Part shown: piece by piece, positions 1-15,578 of the stretch | How the letters are laid out: every line of letters begins with the position of its first letter | How positions within the stretch are numbered: position 1 is the first letter of the stretch | Source: Heliocidaris tuberculata | Lineage: Eukaryota > Echinodermata > Echinoidea > Camarodonta > Echinometridae | Length of the DNA stretch: 64,000 bases | Direction of reading: 5' to 3' | Assembly: GCA_025618425.1 (NCBI GenBank) | Contig: CM046847.1 | Location: 5,176,759-5,240,758 of the forward strand | Made by a program: the position numbers and the translations under genes | The notes under the pieces: model-generated | The model's database searches: none | Told to the model about the DNA's origin: nothing | The model's input: only the letters and a program-made list of their open reading frames with translations

Positions 1-59
1 ACCCATAGCAGTACAGTGTCTCCATTTAGTGACATTTTTGTATTATCTTTTCCTTCAGA

Positions 60-400
60 ATGCTAAGAATTACACATTATACATGAGCAGAAGGAGCAAA
101 AATCACAGAAAATTTTTACTCTATTTCCAAAGCAGTATGTTGTGCCATTCATGAATAACAGCAATTTAATTGTACCTACCGTAATCATTAAAGTCTTTAA
201 ATTGGCAACACGGTGTATAATATATAATCACTATTTTTGTGTACAAATTGGCAATCTTTGTGTTCAATTTTGCAATTTTCATTCACACTGGTTCATTTAA
301 TACACATTTGTAATTTTTTCAAACTATGTAGGAGTGGAAATTAAGAATAATTGTTGCCTATTTGAGAAGGGAAAACTGATTAATTTTGACTAAGAAAACT
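60..400 (+). repeat. Degenerate copy of the TTAACCCTTT foldback family
   Basis: Shares phrases such as AAATTGGCAACAC and a downstream AAATTGGCAAT with the copies at 12532-12947 and 59537-59956, in the same order. The ends have decayed. It lies in the 3' flank of the CCDC142-like gene. Confidence 0.4.
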
Positions 401-595
401 CTGAACTGCATGATTATTGACATGAATTTGAAAATGCCCATCTGGCTTTCAGTAGATGGTTTCCTAAAGAGATTTAAAGGTCATGTAGAGTTTTGGTAAC
501 CCTCAAAAACTGTTCGTCAGATTTCTTCAATTTTTGTTGATAAATAGGAAGATACTAGCAATTCTAAGACACTGTGATGATTTCACCTCCTAAAG

Positions 596-601
596 TTTAA
601 T
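596..601 (-). promoter_or_regulatory. Possible poly(A) signal ATTAAA
   Basis: The minus-strand hexamer ATTAAA lies 140 nt after the proposed stop codon. Another ATTAAA is at 301-296. Both are common by chance in AT-rich DNA. Confidence 0.25.
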
Positions 602-740
602 ATTAAACAAGTAACAGGCAAAAACTAATTTATGTGCCGGGACAGGCATGTAAAATCCCAACAAAGGCAGCATGTGCTAAACCTGCATACACACGTGTAA
701 AACCAATGAGTAGCTACACACAGTGATACACATGCTGTCT

Positions 741-791
741 CTATGCGAAGCCCCAAGATTGCTGTGCGGGGAGCCATCGGGGTGGAAGGTC
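741..791 (-). CDS. CCDC142: CCDC142-like, proposed last coding exon and stop
   Basis: A TAG acceptor (CGCTATGCTAG) before base 791 opens in the required phase 0 and gives DLPPRWLPAQQSWGFA followed by stop TAG at 743-741. The Pro/Trp-rich tail is plausible for a C-terminus and follows exon 5 after a 305-bp intron. The polypyrimidine tract is weak and a competing acceptor (TTTCAG, near 837) leads to an immediate stop in this phase. An alternative is read-through of the exon 5 donor or a last exon left of this window. Confidence 0.42.
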   Translation of the reverse strand, partial: DLPPRWLPAQQSWGFA

Positions 792-3700
792 CTAGCATAG
801 CGGCAGTGATCGAGCATTCCTTACAGATATTTACACTGAAATTCACCAAAAATCATAGATGTAATACCAAATGATCTCTTACAGGCATCTTTTGATACAA
901 GGAGAACAACATGAGACTATATTTAACATGTTTCTTTTCAATTTCCTTTTTGCTACCAATACTGTACATGAGCTTTAAATATATGCTTCACTGAAGGAAA
1001 TCATTTTAAGAAATCATACTGGGTGTTTGAGATCTTGGAATAAACCTTTAATGGAAGGATCACTAGTAGAGGTCGATCTGTGAGTTGGTGTCTTACTTGT
1101 AGTCTGCTAAGTTCAGCATTAAGCTTATGATGCAGAGACTCCATGTGTGAGTTGAAGTTAGCGACTGCAATCTGGGGCTGCTGACGCCTAGGGCTGACAG
1201 GGCCCTGGGTTGTGGAGAGTGCAGAACGTAGCGCTGGTAGGAGCTTCAACGTGGCCATGGCATGATCATTCACAACCTGGGAGTAGAAATAGGACAGAAG
1301 TCATTTTAACTGGCCACGTCAAATACTTCGGTTTACTAAAACATTTAGATTTCATGCATACTTTCAAATATGTGGGATGTTCTCGAACCTGAAAACTTGC
1401 TATTGTCTTGCATGTCTCAGCAATAAACAATTAAAGCAAGGAGGATTCTACTAATACATGCACATGTATGCTATCATCAACAACAGAAAAACTGAATAAT
1501 TTATCGTCGGGAGTCCTGGGAGAAAAAAAAATCTATAAATTTGAATACAATATTTTAGTGGTGAATTTATAATGACAAAGATTACTTCTAAAGTGCATAT
1601 TGCTGCTGCCCCTATATGTCACTATGTGTTCTATGTACATATTTACAGGAGCCATTGTCAACAGTTTATAACATCATTTCACTTAGTTAGCTTATTCACT
1701 CAACCCTTGGCCATTGGCCCCGTTTCATAAAACTTGTTATCAATAACAATTGCAACAGATCTATGACATATTTACTCTCAGCCAATCAAATGATCTGATT
1801 TCAGTAGCTTATAACAGTCACTGTGACTTGCTATAATAACAAGTTTTATGAAACAGGGCCCGGGTCCCAAATGACATCTAGAGACAGTCCAGAGACATAA
1901 GCAATGCACCATAATATGAATCAAGGACCTCCCTGTCGCATTAACCTTTAACCCCAATGTACAAACCACTATACCATGACACCGCTCCATTTTCTTTATA
2001 TGTTCTGTTGTGATGCATTTTAAAGCAACAAACAAGTTTGGGTGGCTTTTTCTTCAAAATTTCATAAATCTCTTACTCTTTGAGCAGTTTTATCTGTTTC
2101 CCTAATTTCATATTTTTATTTTCACTTGAATCAAAATATACCACTTGAAAAGAAAATACCCATCCACTCTACCCCACCCCCCCCCCCCCCCCCCCCCCCA
2201 GCAGTCCTCCTACATAAAAGTGACTCACCCTCAGGTCACCATAGGATATGAGCAGGAATGGGCCAACAATCCAGTTAGCAAGGAAATCCTGGCTCTTGAG
2301 TTGGCACCATTGTGCAGCAGTGCCCAGACTGACCGCTAGCCTGGTCAGTGCCTGGACCACTCCAGCCTGGCAGTGTGAGACCTGGGCTTGAACCCCATGG
2401 ATCAGGAAGTTTAGTCCATTCTTGCCTGGATGGATGGAGATAGCAGAAAGAAAACAAAGGATAATTATATTTTATGTCCGAAAAAAAATACATTTTTGTC
2501 TCTTATTTTAATACAGAATTCTACAAAGTGGAAAAATGTTTATACATTCACAAAAAAGGGGTGTCTTTTGATAATTTCATATAGACTTCTACTAAATGGA
2601 AAATGTGGATAGTCAAATAAGAAAGAAAGAAGTTTTGTCTTAGGGTACTTTCAATTTAACAACATGGAAAATATCCAAACAAAACAGTTTTGTTTTATGG
2701 AACTTTCAACTAAAATTCAATAAAGTGGAAAATGTGCATGTTTCCGCATGAACAGTTTTATCTTTTAGTACTTTTATATAGAATTCTACTATGCAGAAAA
2801 TGTGCATGAGCAGAAAGCGGAAATCATCTGATCTGAGCCAGCACTGCCCAGCAGGGCATCATCTCTATGTAAAATGACATGAGTTAATGCCTTTTTAGGC
2901 TCTCAGAAATCACTGCATAATTCGAGTCCTCTTCAGTTTCAGGGCTTCATGTAATTGGCTACATGTCGTTTTTCCTAAGGTTCATAATTCCGAAGGTTTG
3001 TTTTTCGAAGGTTTGTTTCTCCGACGGTTTGTAATTCCGAAAATGAAAAAGGGTTCATATTTCCGAAGGTTCGTAATTTTGAAAAGTTATGTAAGGCTCT
3101 ATTGCATTTTCGGAATTACGAACCCTATTTCATTTTTCGCAATTACAAACCTTCGGACTAACGAACCTTCGGAGTAATGCATCAATTTTTCGAAATTATG
3201 AACCCTATTTTATTTTCAGAATTATGAACCGCCCCTGCGATGGAGAATTTGTGTTTCGGACTTACAAACCATCAGAAAAATGAGTACCCCCCCCCCTACA
3301 GTTATATGTACACACACCTATTTCTGCAGGGTGCACAAAACATTTGTCATCCTTCGCTTTGCATGACAGGGGGGTTTTTTTCAGCAAATGTCTTTTCTTG
3401 ACAAAAGATGAAAAACACACACATACTGGATTTAAATGTAAATATTTATTGCAACATTACATAATATTGTCACTTTGGTGCATGAGATTTACATATCTGT
3501 TTTGAGTATTTTACAGACTACACAACTGGTCTAGCTATTTGTTTCAAAAGGAGTACTGAGTTCGGATTATTAAAGATTTACAAAAAGAAAACCAAAAAGA
3601 CATGTAGTCAACTCACATGTTTCATTTTCAAGAGGAAAACATTTTGGCCCAAATTCTCATGGTTTAAACCATGGTTTAAACCTGGATTTTTTAAGCATAC

Positions 3701-4806
3701 TTGCGCACAGAATCCGATCTAATCATATATTTTCTTCGAGCACGCACATGGGCAATATGCGCTTATTTATGCTTATTTTAGTATGCTTACAGAGGTTTAA
3801 ACCTTACCCATGGTTTAACCTCCTTTGTGAATTCGGGCCTTTAAGTGTTTAATCAATATTGTATGCAGTCTGTTCTTTAAGTACTTTCACATTAATATCT
3901 ATGACTTCAGACAAGTAATCTTTTTTAGTCACATGTTAATGGATAGACGTACAACCAAGCATTTGTATGCAATGCTTTTGAAAGTATTTTGATTTCCAGC
4001 ACGATTTTCTAATTTTGTTATAATCTTGAAGATTCCAAACGTCATAATACACACAAGTTTGTAATTATCATATTTACTACATTTACATGGATAAATTAAT
4101 CAACTATTTAGAACAACTACCCGAGTATCTATCAACCAGCATTAGCACCACAGGTACTCAAAGCAACCTTACTAAAGTGTCTCCTTTAACGACTTGACAT
4201 TCAAGAGTGAACTTCTCAGGTTACGATGACAACCGAGCAATTACATTATTAAGAACTGTGCCGTCCTCATTGTCGAGCGACGATCGGTGGAGAAGCACTC
4301 CAGGAAATTTGAATGGACATGAAAGAGCCAGATGAGAAAAATATATATATTAGTGGAGAAAATGTAACTTTAATCTAAATCAACAGCATCCGTAATATAA
4401 TAATAACTCTCTGTTGCTACAGTAGTAATGAAAATGCGCGGGAGGCGTAAGTATCGCTCCCTACCCCTAGAGACATAGTGGCACAGGCCCTGGGCACCGG
4501 CTGTGGAGGAGAGAGGTGATGTTACTGATCTTCTCTCCTAAAGAACCCTGAGAATATGAAGATGCGGTGGGGAAAGTGGAAGAGAAATCCAATCAAAAGT
4601 TTACATCGCTGGATATGAATTATATGAATAACCATAATCAGACTGATCACAGGTGTGCTGTATTCATACTTACATTTATATAGTGTACTCAAGGTTCTTT
4701 CATACTTATCATCTCTTGTTTTTATGCTTATAGCCATCCTAATTTTCTACACTTGTGTATTTCATAGTCTCTCTTTTTCTATTCCTCTATGTCTCACATT
4801 CTTTCT

Positions 4807-4840
<34 letters not shown>

Positions 4841-4973
4841 ATTATCTATTCACTTTTGATGGTGTCTTTCCCTCTTAATCTGTACATTGTTCAGGTACAT
4901 ATATATATCTGTTTACATCACTAAACTTATATGCCTTCTTTTCCACCCTTTCTCTACCACTCACTCTCCCTCC

Positions 4974-5018
<45 letters not shown>

Positions 5019-8000
5019 GGAACAACTACAACATCCAAATACACACACATTATTGTTACAAAGATGCATGTGTACATCTAAAGTAAAGCTGTTAAGATAT
5101 TTTTAGATCTCTGTGCATCTGTCCACTTATCCTTCACAACAAGAAACATCTGAGAGCATTTGGCATACTAAAATAGAAGTCCAGTAATTATGCGATTCAA
5201 GAACATGCAATTCGGAGATGGAAAAGATACAAGGTGGTGAATAAAATTATGAGAACCAGATACAAAAGAGTACTTTACAGGAGCTACAAAAAAGGATAAG
5301 AAGAATGTTTTTCCAACATAACATCCCAACATTACCACAAGGACAAACCCACTTCTTCTTTTACAGGAGAGAAAGCAATTCTGAAGTTGTGACATACAAA
5401 AAATTCATTCTTTAAAATACACATTATTTTATCTGAAACCTCTTAGACTTGAGAATCTCAAGGACGATCAAAGAATTTACATATGATGTAAATAATGTGG
5501 TTTTCTTCTTCCTCATTGTAGAGGCACCTTCAAAAGATAGTACATTTACCTCCTCTCAATTCCTTACTGTAATTCTCCCATGTATACAAGTTACTACGTC
5601 AATTCTTTCCCTCTCTATTCACTGTTAGTAGAAAAAGCAAAGAACAATGTATAACTAGAAGATACTTGTTAAACATACAAATGTGTGAACTTCAGGGAAA
5701 ATTGCAATATTCTCATTTCACCAGAGAGATTTCATTCAGCAGAGTAGAATCAATTAAATTTCTTCCATCACTCATCTGATTAATGCACTTCATTTAAAAG
5801 AATTGAATGACTGAGTGCATATTATATATCTGAAAATGTACTATGATTAAATTATTCACAATTTTAACAATTGTTTGAGTCTTAAGTGACAGTTTCTCTA
5901 CTAGATGCATGCAAGACTGCATTGAATATCTCACAGTATACGTCATTATAATGGAATAAACCACTGTGAAGGAAGAAATTACTCGCTGCCCAAGGTATAT
6001 TCACATCTATTGACGTGACAGGGATACTCCTTGAATAGGTGCAACAGAGTGGGGGATTGCAAACATGCTTAAGAAAGGACGGGTGCCCCTTAATGTGGTT
6101 GAATACTGATGATATGCCACTCAAACCTCAAACCAGTACCAATGTTAAAGATAAAGTTGAGTTCTGGTCACGCGATTACTTTGTGAAAGACACTGTCTCA
6201 AAGCAATTGGGAAAGGTTGATCATTTCTAAATAAGAATTGTTTTATTTTGTGAGACTTCAGAATCATCAAAATGATAAGACATTTACCCAATCTCGCTGA
6301 ATATCACATGCACTGCACACAGAAATGGGTATATGGGACTGTAAACACATGTTGCATGGATAGACCCGAAAAAAAAAAAAAAACAATTTTTTTGAGGATA
6401 CATGTATTTAAAAAAAACACAACCCTGATGATGTTGTCAGGGCAACAACATGCCTTTTTACGGTTGTTGAAAACCTGTGACAAGCCTTCATAATTTTTTC
6501 TTTTTTTCTCATCATCATTTCAGACTGCCCAGGGGTGGGTACTTTTCATTTGAAATACCTGGAAGATATCCTTGAATAAACAATGGCGAAGGAAATTGTC
6601 TAGGAGAAGAATAAGATAAATCATGGCTTTGGGACTTGTTCAGTATTTCTCCCAGGCTCCCTGAAGGAATGAAGAGGAGAGATGGGAAGAAGGAGGACTG
6701 AGGGAGGGGATGGGTTGGGAGGCTTTGTCTTGGATCTTTAAACAACAAAATAATAAAAATCATTGCTTTGAGACTTGATCAGTATTTCTCCTAGGATCCC
6801 AGCATGGAATTGATAGGAGAGATGGGGCGGATGGGATGAGAGGCTCTGCTGTCTTGGATCTTTTCAAACAATGAAAAAGGAGAATTCTGATTGAGACTTG
6901 TTTAGTGTATCTCCAAGGCTCCTGAAGAGCTGCATAGGAGGGATGGGGAAGAGAGAGGGGTAGATGGAAGGGATGGGAGCTTTATCTTGGATACTTTTAC
7001 AACATTAAATGGGAGAAATGGTTGATTTCAACTGTTGCCATTCAACTGTTTCTCCCAGGTCTCCTCAGAGGGGTTTGAAGAGGGGTGGGATGGGAAGGGG
7101 AGATGGAAGGGGAAGTAAGAGGGGTTAGGAGGGGAGATGGGGTGGAGGAAGGGGGGTATTGTCTTGAATCTTTTAAATTATGGATAACTCCTTGGCAAAT
7201 GCCTTACGATGGCCATGTCGAGCAATGATGGGTGGCTTGGTATTATGGCGTGCATGCTGAAAGGTTATGGTGCCATGTATGATTACTGTTTCACTTTCTG
7301 ATTACTTTACACAATGGACATGCATGTCCTTTAAAGATCAGAAGACATTTTATACATTTGCTACATTGCTTTTGAGAAGGATAGTAACAGGGCATTTGTG
7401 ACCTTTTCACTCACTATCTCGAATAATACAGATAGATTTTTGCTACTAACCCTTTGACTCCCATATACATGTAGGCAATAATAAATGTCAAAATTTCTAA
7501 AGTGAATCTATAATTATGTGTTTACTTTACACAAATAAAAGACAGTCTTTCTTATAGAAATTAAAAACATGTTCATGAAGTATGGAGTTTGATATCATGA
7601 AACATTGAGTGTACCAAGATAAACACTGAAGAAAAAAAATCAAGAATTTGAAATCTGGGGTCACAATATTTTATCAGGGTATGTGTATTCCCATACACTT
7701 TGTCCATAAATTTGGTGGGCACCATAGCATCCATGTACCTAAAAATAGATTTCAAGTTTAAACAATATCATGCTTTTCTTAATGTCCAATTATGTACATC
7801 AACCACATTTTGTAGCATGATGAATGAATGAAAGAACTTAATCAGCAAAATTGGATTACGTATTGGGTCTGAGCATTTCTGAGAAAGTGTCTAGACACAG
7901 TGAAGGTTTTACAAATACTTAAACAAAGAGTAAGACAAAAATAGAACATGTAGAGATGCAGGGTCAGAGGGAGAAAGAGAGAAAGAAAGCAGAGAAAAAG

Positions 8001-11000
8001 AGATATAGAGGAGAGAGAGAGAGAGCGGAAGACATTGTGAAATCATCAACACAAAGGAGACACAAATCAAAGATCAAGACAGCTGACAGACTAATTACGC
8101 TAATGAAAAAAAAAGTACACAGTGACTGATCAGATTTAAAGATTTTCACCCCAAACTTCTATGTCATGTCATTCTTCCAACTTCCAAAAACTGTTCTAAG
8201 ATTATCATCTATTTCAGTTTTCTTTTAAAAATTTTTTTCAAGAAACATATGGTCTAAAAAGCACCCCCCCCCCCTCTTCCTATAGGAATCTTTTTGATGC
8301 TTTGCACATGATTGCTAGAATTACTATCATTGTGGGTGCACATATCGATTGGCTATGTAATTATGTATTGAATGTCATCGTCAAATTTGTTTGTCTGAGT
8401 AGGAACATTATTAAAGCAACCTTTTGTCCACTAGACTTGTCCACTGGACTGCAATATGGAAGGACATTGGGGAACCTGTACTGACTGCTAAGGAGAGCAG
8501 TCGCTGATTTTCAATTTAGCAACAACAGCCATGGCCACTTATAAATCAACCTGCGTGCTCTGATTATATCAGGGTCTGATGAGAGTGGAGGCATCGCACA
8601 CGGGTGGAAGAGACGAATAAGGACTCGCACAAGCTGACCCCTATCTAACTAATAGATCGTCCCTATTCATGAGGGTAAATTTGGGAATTATTATCCGGCA
8701 AATCTGGTTAGTCTGCATTAGTAGTAGGCACTGGGATTCCGATGATTTCTGGTGATGTCTGCACAGTGGACAGGAGCAGATTATCAAGTACCTCTAAGGC
8801 ACTGTTCTCACTTTCCAATTTAATGTTTTATGGTATCCTAATGCAATACAGGATCATCTCCATTCCAGATGCTCTTCCACTGAATGTTTTACAAAGAAAT
8901 CTATATAAAGAACAAATGCTTGAATTTTTTTTGTAAAACAGTTTTATGGAATCCAGGCACTACTTTTCTACCTTGCGAGAGGATCTACCTTAATCACCTT
9001 AATAAACACTTGAGTTAAAAACTCATATGAGTTTGTCTGAGGCAGGACACAATCCACTCTACTGGTTGTTTCGTATGATCTTGGAAAAGAAATAGACTAT
9101 GTGACCATAAATGTCATCATTATGTGAATACTTCTACTGTAGTATACATGGGGGTACTCGTTTTTCCGAAGGTTCATATTTCCGAAGGTTCGTAATTCCG
9201 AAACACAAATTTCTCATAGCAGGGGGTTCATAATTCTGAAAATGAAATAGGGTCCATAATTCTGCACATTTGATAGATTACTCCAAAGGTTTGTTATTCC
9301 TAAGGTTCATGATTCAGAAAACGAAATAGCGTTCGTAATTCTGAAAATGAAAAATGGTTCATAATTCAGAAGATTCACAATTCCGAAAATGCAATAGAGC
9401 CCTACATAACTTTTTGGAATTACGAACCTTTGGAAATATGAACAATTTTTTTCATTTTCGGAATTATGAACCCTATTTCATTTTCAGAATTATGAACCAT
9501 CATAGTAATGAACCTTCAGAATTATGAACCCTCAAAAGAACTACATTTAACCCAAACCCTACATGATCTGCCAAAGCACAAAAAAAACTAAAGACCACAT
9601 GAGTTTTTTATATTGTTTCAAAAAGCATTTATAAGAATCACATGTACTGGGGAAAGATACTTGTATATAGCAATATAATCACAGTTCTAATTGGTTCCCA
9701 CATTTTCCTTTTGAAATTGAGTACGAAAAAAAAGTTAAGAGATCACAGATAATGTATATACTAGGAGAGAAGTGGGATCTAAATGACCTTTGAAATCCTC
9801 TTTCTGTTTGTTGATGTTTTCTGTGTATTCCTGGGCCCTGTTTCATAAAACTTGCCATCAATAACAACTGCCCCATTTCTATGATAAAGTTGCCCACAGC
9901 CGATCAGATTCAAGGATTTCAGTAGCTTATAACAATTTTGTAACATGTTATTGATAACAAGTTTTTTTAAACGAGCCCCAGGTCACAAATGCATCAAAGG
10001 GGACCTTTAAAAAAATCCTTCAATCAATCATGAATTAAAATATATAGTGACAGAATCTAAAAGAATAAGAACATGTACATATATGTAAACCAATTTATAC
10101 AAAAGACGTCATAACCTGAAAAAATTGCGTAACAAGACAGTGTGCGAAAACAAAAGTCAATGGAAATAAACCTTCAGTAATTTATGGTAATAATTATACC
10201 ATTGTATATTCTTGCTATCTCTGGCTCTAATCCTCATGTAAAAAAAAAAATACAGGAATGATACAACTGTAATGATGTAAGTACAACTTCCCAAACCGAA
10301 AGATGACAATCAAACTGACCTAGATTGTACTAGTTACCCTGCAGTGGCATATCCAGCATATAGAGACAGCATATGGAGGCAGCATATCTTCACCCCCCCC
10401 CCCCCTCCCCCACACACCAACTTAATGTAAGGAAAATAAATATTCATATAAATTTGCAGTGGGTTGAGGATATACAGAGCTGCCCTGCTAATTCCTCCTC
10501 ACACCCCCTTCCCCAACCCACCCTGTAAAACTCTGCCCCCCCGCTCAACAGTTTCTTGACAAGCCACTGCACAGCTTACATTTATACACAATAATATGGA
10601 AATTGCTATCTGAAGTAACCTTGCCTGTACTGTCTCTTTCCAGCAAAGAGGGATTAAAGGATTTGTGTCATAATCTGGAGCATCATTCGTAAGAAAATCC
10701 GGACATATTTGTCTAGTTTTGGCATTATGTGCAATGATCACTGACTGAAAATCCCAAATGATTGATTAGTTATTCAGCAGTCAGGATCTTGCTTGTTTCA
10801 TAATCGTATTTCTTCTGAAGACAAATTATAAAAATGCCAAATGACCTCAAAAAACTTTTTAAAACTGTTTTTAAAAATAACATTATTCTCTGTTTGAAAT
10901 TCTAAATTAGTCTTTATCTTTTAAAATGAAGTATGTGAATGAAACCAGAGGACAAGACCTATGAATTATAAAGTATAAATTCTTTTTTATATAAGATGTG

Positions 11001-14000
11001 ATTATGCAACAAAATCTAAGTGCTATGTTTAATTGTATATCATTTCTAAAGATTCCAAAATTTTTAACCAATATGTGTGTAATAGATGTACATGTACATG
11101 TACATGCAGGTACATTATACGCTCTTACCAACATCAAAAAGTGCAATAAAGTTTCCAACTGAAACAGCCACTAAAGGCCACCAAATAGCCCCAAATTTTG
11201 ATTCTTTACGACAAATGTTTTATTGAAAATTTAAAAATAAAATCATTTTGAGGGTTGACTTAAACCGTTTATATCTACCAAAAACGTGGCATAACCTCTG
11301 GAGGTTGTGCCTTGTCATCCTTTGTCCAATGTAGATATAAACGCTCGCAGCACAAAGGACAAAGCGTAAACACGGCACAAACATTTATCCGGCCATCTCT
11401 ATTAACCGGCCATGTCTTCCGGCCAGTTCGTCATGCAATTCACCCAAAAGCCTTGGAAACAGGAACACCATGGGCAATTTTCTTTTTAATTTTATTTCAT
11501 TTCATCTCTTACAAATAAAAAGATCATTTGCAATCATCAACTACACCAAGAAAACATAAATTTTACAGCCATTAGACTGCCCTACCCTATTCATTTGCAT
11601 AGAAAATGTACATTTCTCTCATATCCGGCCATTTCACTTATCCGGATGGGTGCCGGCCCCAATGCGGCCGGATAAACGAGGTCGGACTGTACAAACATTT
11701 GAAAAGTAAGCATTGATCACATTTTGGTAAAATTTTGAAGAGAGCTAAACAAACCCCTTAAAGAGAAGGTCAAGTTCTGGGAAAGGTGAAAAATAATTTG
11801 TGATCTTTTTCATTCCTTTTAAGTCAGTTTGGAAGAACATCATAGTAGAAATGTCCCCCTGAAAAGGATTGTTCCTCAAATGCCCTCACATTCGAAATAT
11901 GACAAGAAAGAGCTGAAGCGTTCGGGCCGAACATTCATGCCACATGTGTGTGCAGTCCCATATACTCATTTCTGTGTGCACTTCTGTGTGCGAAAATGTG
12001 CCAATTCATTATCATTTTGATGATTCTAAAACCCCACAGTATACACCAATTCTTATGTAGACATGATTAATCTTTCCCAATTGCTTTGAGACGGTATCTT
12101 TCTCCATGCAATCGCATGACCAGTACTCAACTCTCTTTCTCACCGCAGCCGCTGTCTCTCCATTTCAAATAATGAGAATTAACACAGCCTTGTTCTTTGC
12201 ATTGCTTGGAACAACAGCATAACCGTTGCCAGGTTAACCCTGATCTACTGTGAAATACGCACATTAATTTGTGTGCAATGAACTAAAAAACCGCTCTATC
12301 TGGAAAACCACCAAAAGCAACTGGGAAAGTGCGCGTTTCATTGGTGGGTGACATGTTACCACGATAACATACCTCACAATTATCTCAGACATACACAGAA
12401 ACCCTGCACCTTATTCCTTGTTTTTATTGCAGTACAGAAGGAACGTAACGCCGCGTTACCTCAGATGGTCGTCTGATCTGAACCGAGTGAAGTAGATATG
12501 AACGGGGTATTTTCCTATGATAGCTAGTAAATTAACCCTTTCAAGACAATTGACCACATTTTGTGGTTTGGCTCAATAACTTTTGATTCAGAGCTCTAAA
12601 AAATAACCAGATGCAGGAGTAGAAAAAGCAAAAATTTCTACACACATTGTGTCCATTTTTGTTGCATGACCATATTGCGTATGATGCCAAGAATTTCAAA
12701 AAGGAGAATAAGCTTCATAATCCTTAAACTGGCAACACATTGAGAGGTTCAAAATCACTATTTTTTAATAAAAATTGGCAATTTTTTCAACTTTTCAACT
12801 GAGTTTCTAATGATGTATATTGTTTTCAAAGACATTGCATTTTGTTAAAACCATGTAGCACTAAAAGAAAAATATTATTGCTGCCAATTTGAAGAACGAA
12901 ATGTGATAAATTTAGCCTTTAAATAATTCCTGTCATGAAAGGGTTAAGATTTTTAAATATTTTTTTTTACACAGTAACTTTCACCAACACTACTGTCACT
13001 CATGTTTAATAATTAAAGAGGATATAGGGTTCATAAATCATGCAAAATGCAGAAGCATAAGAAAGCACCATTGATACTACGAGATAATGAATATGACTTT
13101 CAAAACTGACAGTGACTTGGATCAATCTGTTACTGGTTGTGAAATATAACACCTCGTGTATGTATTTTTTTATAGCTGTCCATACACATGACACACCTTT
13201 GTGTTTTAAGAAAGGCAAGGTCTCAGAACTAATTAAAATGTGGGTGAATCTGCGCATCTAGAGACTGTGTATACTGACTACAAAGGTCATGACAATAATT
13301 GATTTCATTAATATCTGACTGGACTTCCAATATAATTTAAATCATTTATTATTTATTGATTCTGTTCACCCAACAATATTTCAACCTAGAAAGGTAGATA
13401 TCTTTTTTCCTATTTTTTTTTCTGCTTTGAAGGATACAAAATTGTGCCTCTGAATTTCTACAAATTGCACAAAATGTGTGGTCTAGTAATAAAACATCAA
13501 TGCTCATACTTCGCAATATGAGCAATTAAATTGGCAACAAAGTAAGCTGTAGTTTATTTTTTCCACTCTGGTTTGTTGTTGTTGTTTTTCACTATGAAGA
13601 ATAAAAAATTGTTTTTTTAATTTCTATAAACTGCACAAAATATGTGGTCAAGTAATAAAGTATCAATGTTAGTATGAGCAAATTAAATTAGCAACAAAGC
13701 AAAATTAAAAATTATACTTCCAAACAAAATGTCAGCTTTTATTCTGGATTTTGTGGTATTTGTAGAGTTTCAGATAGAAGAATACAAAACTTAAGATATA
13801 CATCAATGTTGAAAAAACAAAATTGGAAAAGATGATCTTTAGAATTTCACCTTCTTGACATGATATGATGCAAATGTATTTTTGAGTACTGCTGATCAAT
13901 CATCCTCCCCCCCCCCCCCCCCCCCGCACCCTGAGACAACTACCCCTTCCCCAAAAATTAACCCCCAGGGGCAGTATTAGCAACAAAAAAAGTACTCACT

Positions 14001-15538
14001 TCAGGGGGGGGGGGAGGAGGGAAATGATTAAAAAGCACTTTCACATCTACAGCAGATCAATCACCCAATCTCCTCCCCTGCCTTCGACAAGTAACAGCCT
14101 CCCCCTCTTCCCCCCCCCCCCCCCCACTTTCCTTGAAAATAACCCCAAGCCTCTCATTAGAAAAAAAAGTACTCACTTGGGGGAAATTATCCTAGAGGGA
14201 TAAAACAGAAAAACACTTCCACATCTACTGCTGATCGATCTCCATACATCCATACCTGACAACTTCCCCACCCCCAACCCTCTTCCCTTAACTATATCTC
14301 CATAGGAGTAGTAACGGCAAAGAGATAATCGATTACAGGTAATTCTTTCAAGGGAATAAGATTTATAAAAAAACTTTTACATCTACCACTGATCGATCAC
14401 CCTACAGATATTTTTAACAACCCCCCCCCCCCCCCTCCCTCCATCTCCGGCAATAATCCCTCAGACAAATACCCGAAAAGTAGGTAGAACTATTAAGGGC
14501 TAATCACTTTTGGGGTAATCACTTTTGGTGTAATTTTCATTGGGGGTAGGACTGAAAAACACATTCATATCTACCGCTGATGGACTTCCCTACACCCACG
14601 CCCATCAATTATCCCCCCCCCCCACCCTCCTCTCGCTAATAATCCACAGGGCAATTACACTGCAGGGGAGGTAGAATTAACAGGGGGGCAATCACTGTTG
14701 GTGTAATTCTAATAGGGGGTTTACAATGAAAAGCACTTTTGCATCTACTGCTGATCTATCTCCCTACACCCCCTCCAACCCAGGCACTGATCCCTCTGAC
14801 AACTACTCCAAACAGGAGGTAATATTAACAAGGGGAAATCATTGTTGGTGCAATTCTGCCAAATCTACAGCTGATTGGCCTTTTCTTTTTGCTTTTGATA
14901 ATGAAGCATTAATCTAACTTATTTCTTCTCCCGCTCCCTCCCCCCAATAAGAGCCAAGATCTATGGAAGAATATTGAAATATATTTTTACCAGACCTCAC
15001 AATTACTTTAAAATAACACACTGACGCAAAAGCCAAGTTTGTATGTAGAACCCTAATTGATCTTAGCGACTTAGCCCGAGACACAGGTGTCACAATGTGG
15101 GAATGATTTATATGAAAACGGAAAAGGGTGCTCAAGTCGATCAAAATGTGGCATGATTATGGTGTGATCTATGAGTGGAGCCCTAAGTCCCAGTTTTCCC
15201 CCGGAGACTTCGCAGACACTGTCTTAGCATCCTGGCTTGATGAAAACATTCTCAGCTAAGGCACCCCCCTCTCCATGCGGTGCTCCAGCCGAAATTAGGA
15301 ATTCGAGGTAAAGCTAATAAACGATAGTGATGGATTGGCGCTATCAGTTTCGTTAAATTAAGCGGGATCGCCTCAGGAAGGATAGGCCGGAGTAAAAAAC
15401 GATTTTAACTTTTCATACGGCCTGGTAAGAAAATATGGGTAGGTGAAGACATGCATGTGTTGTATTGATAAATACATAATGCACTACATGTATACAGTAA
15501 TGCAGAACGATATGAATGAGTAAAGTGCACATTTCTTA

Positions 15539-15578
<40 letters not shown>

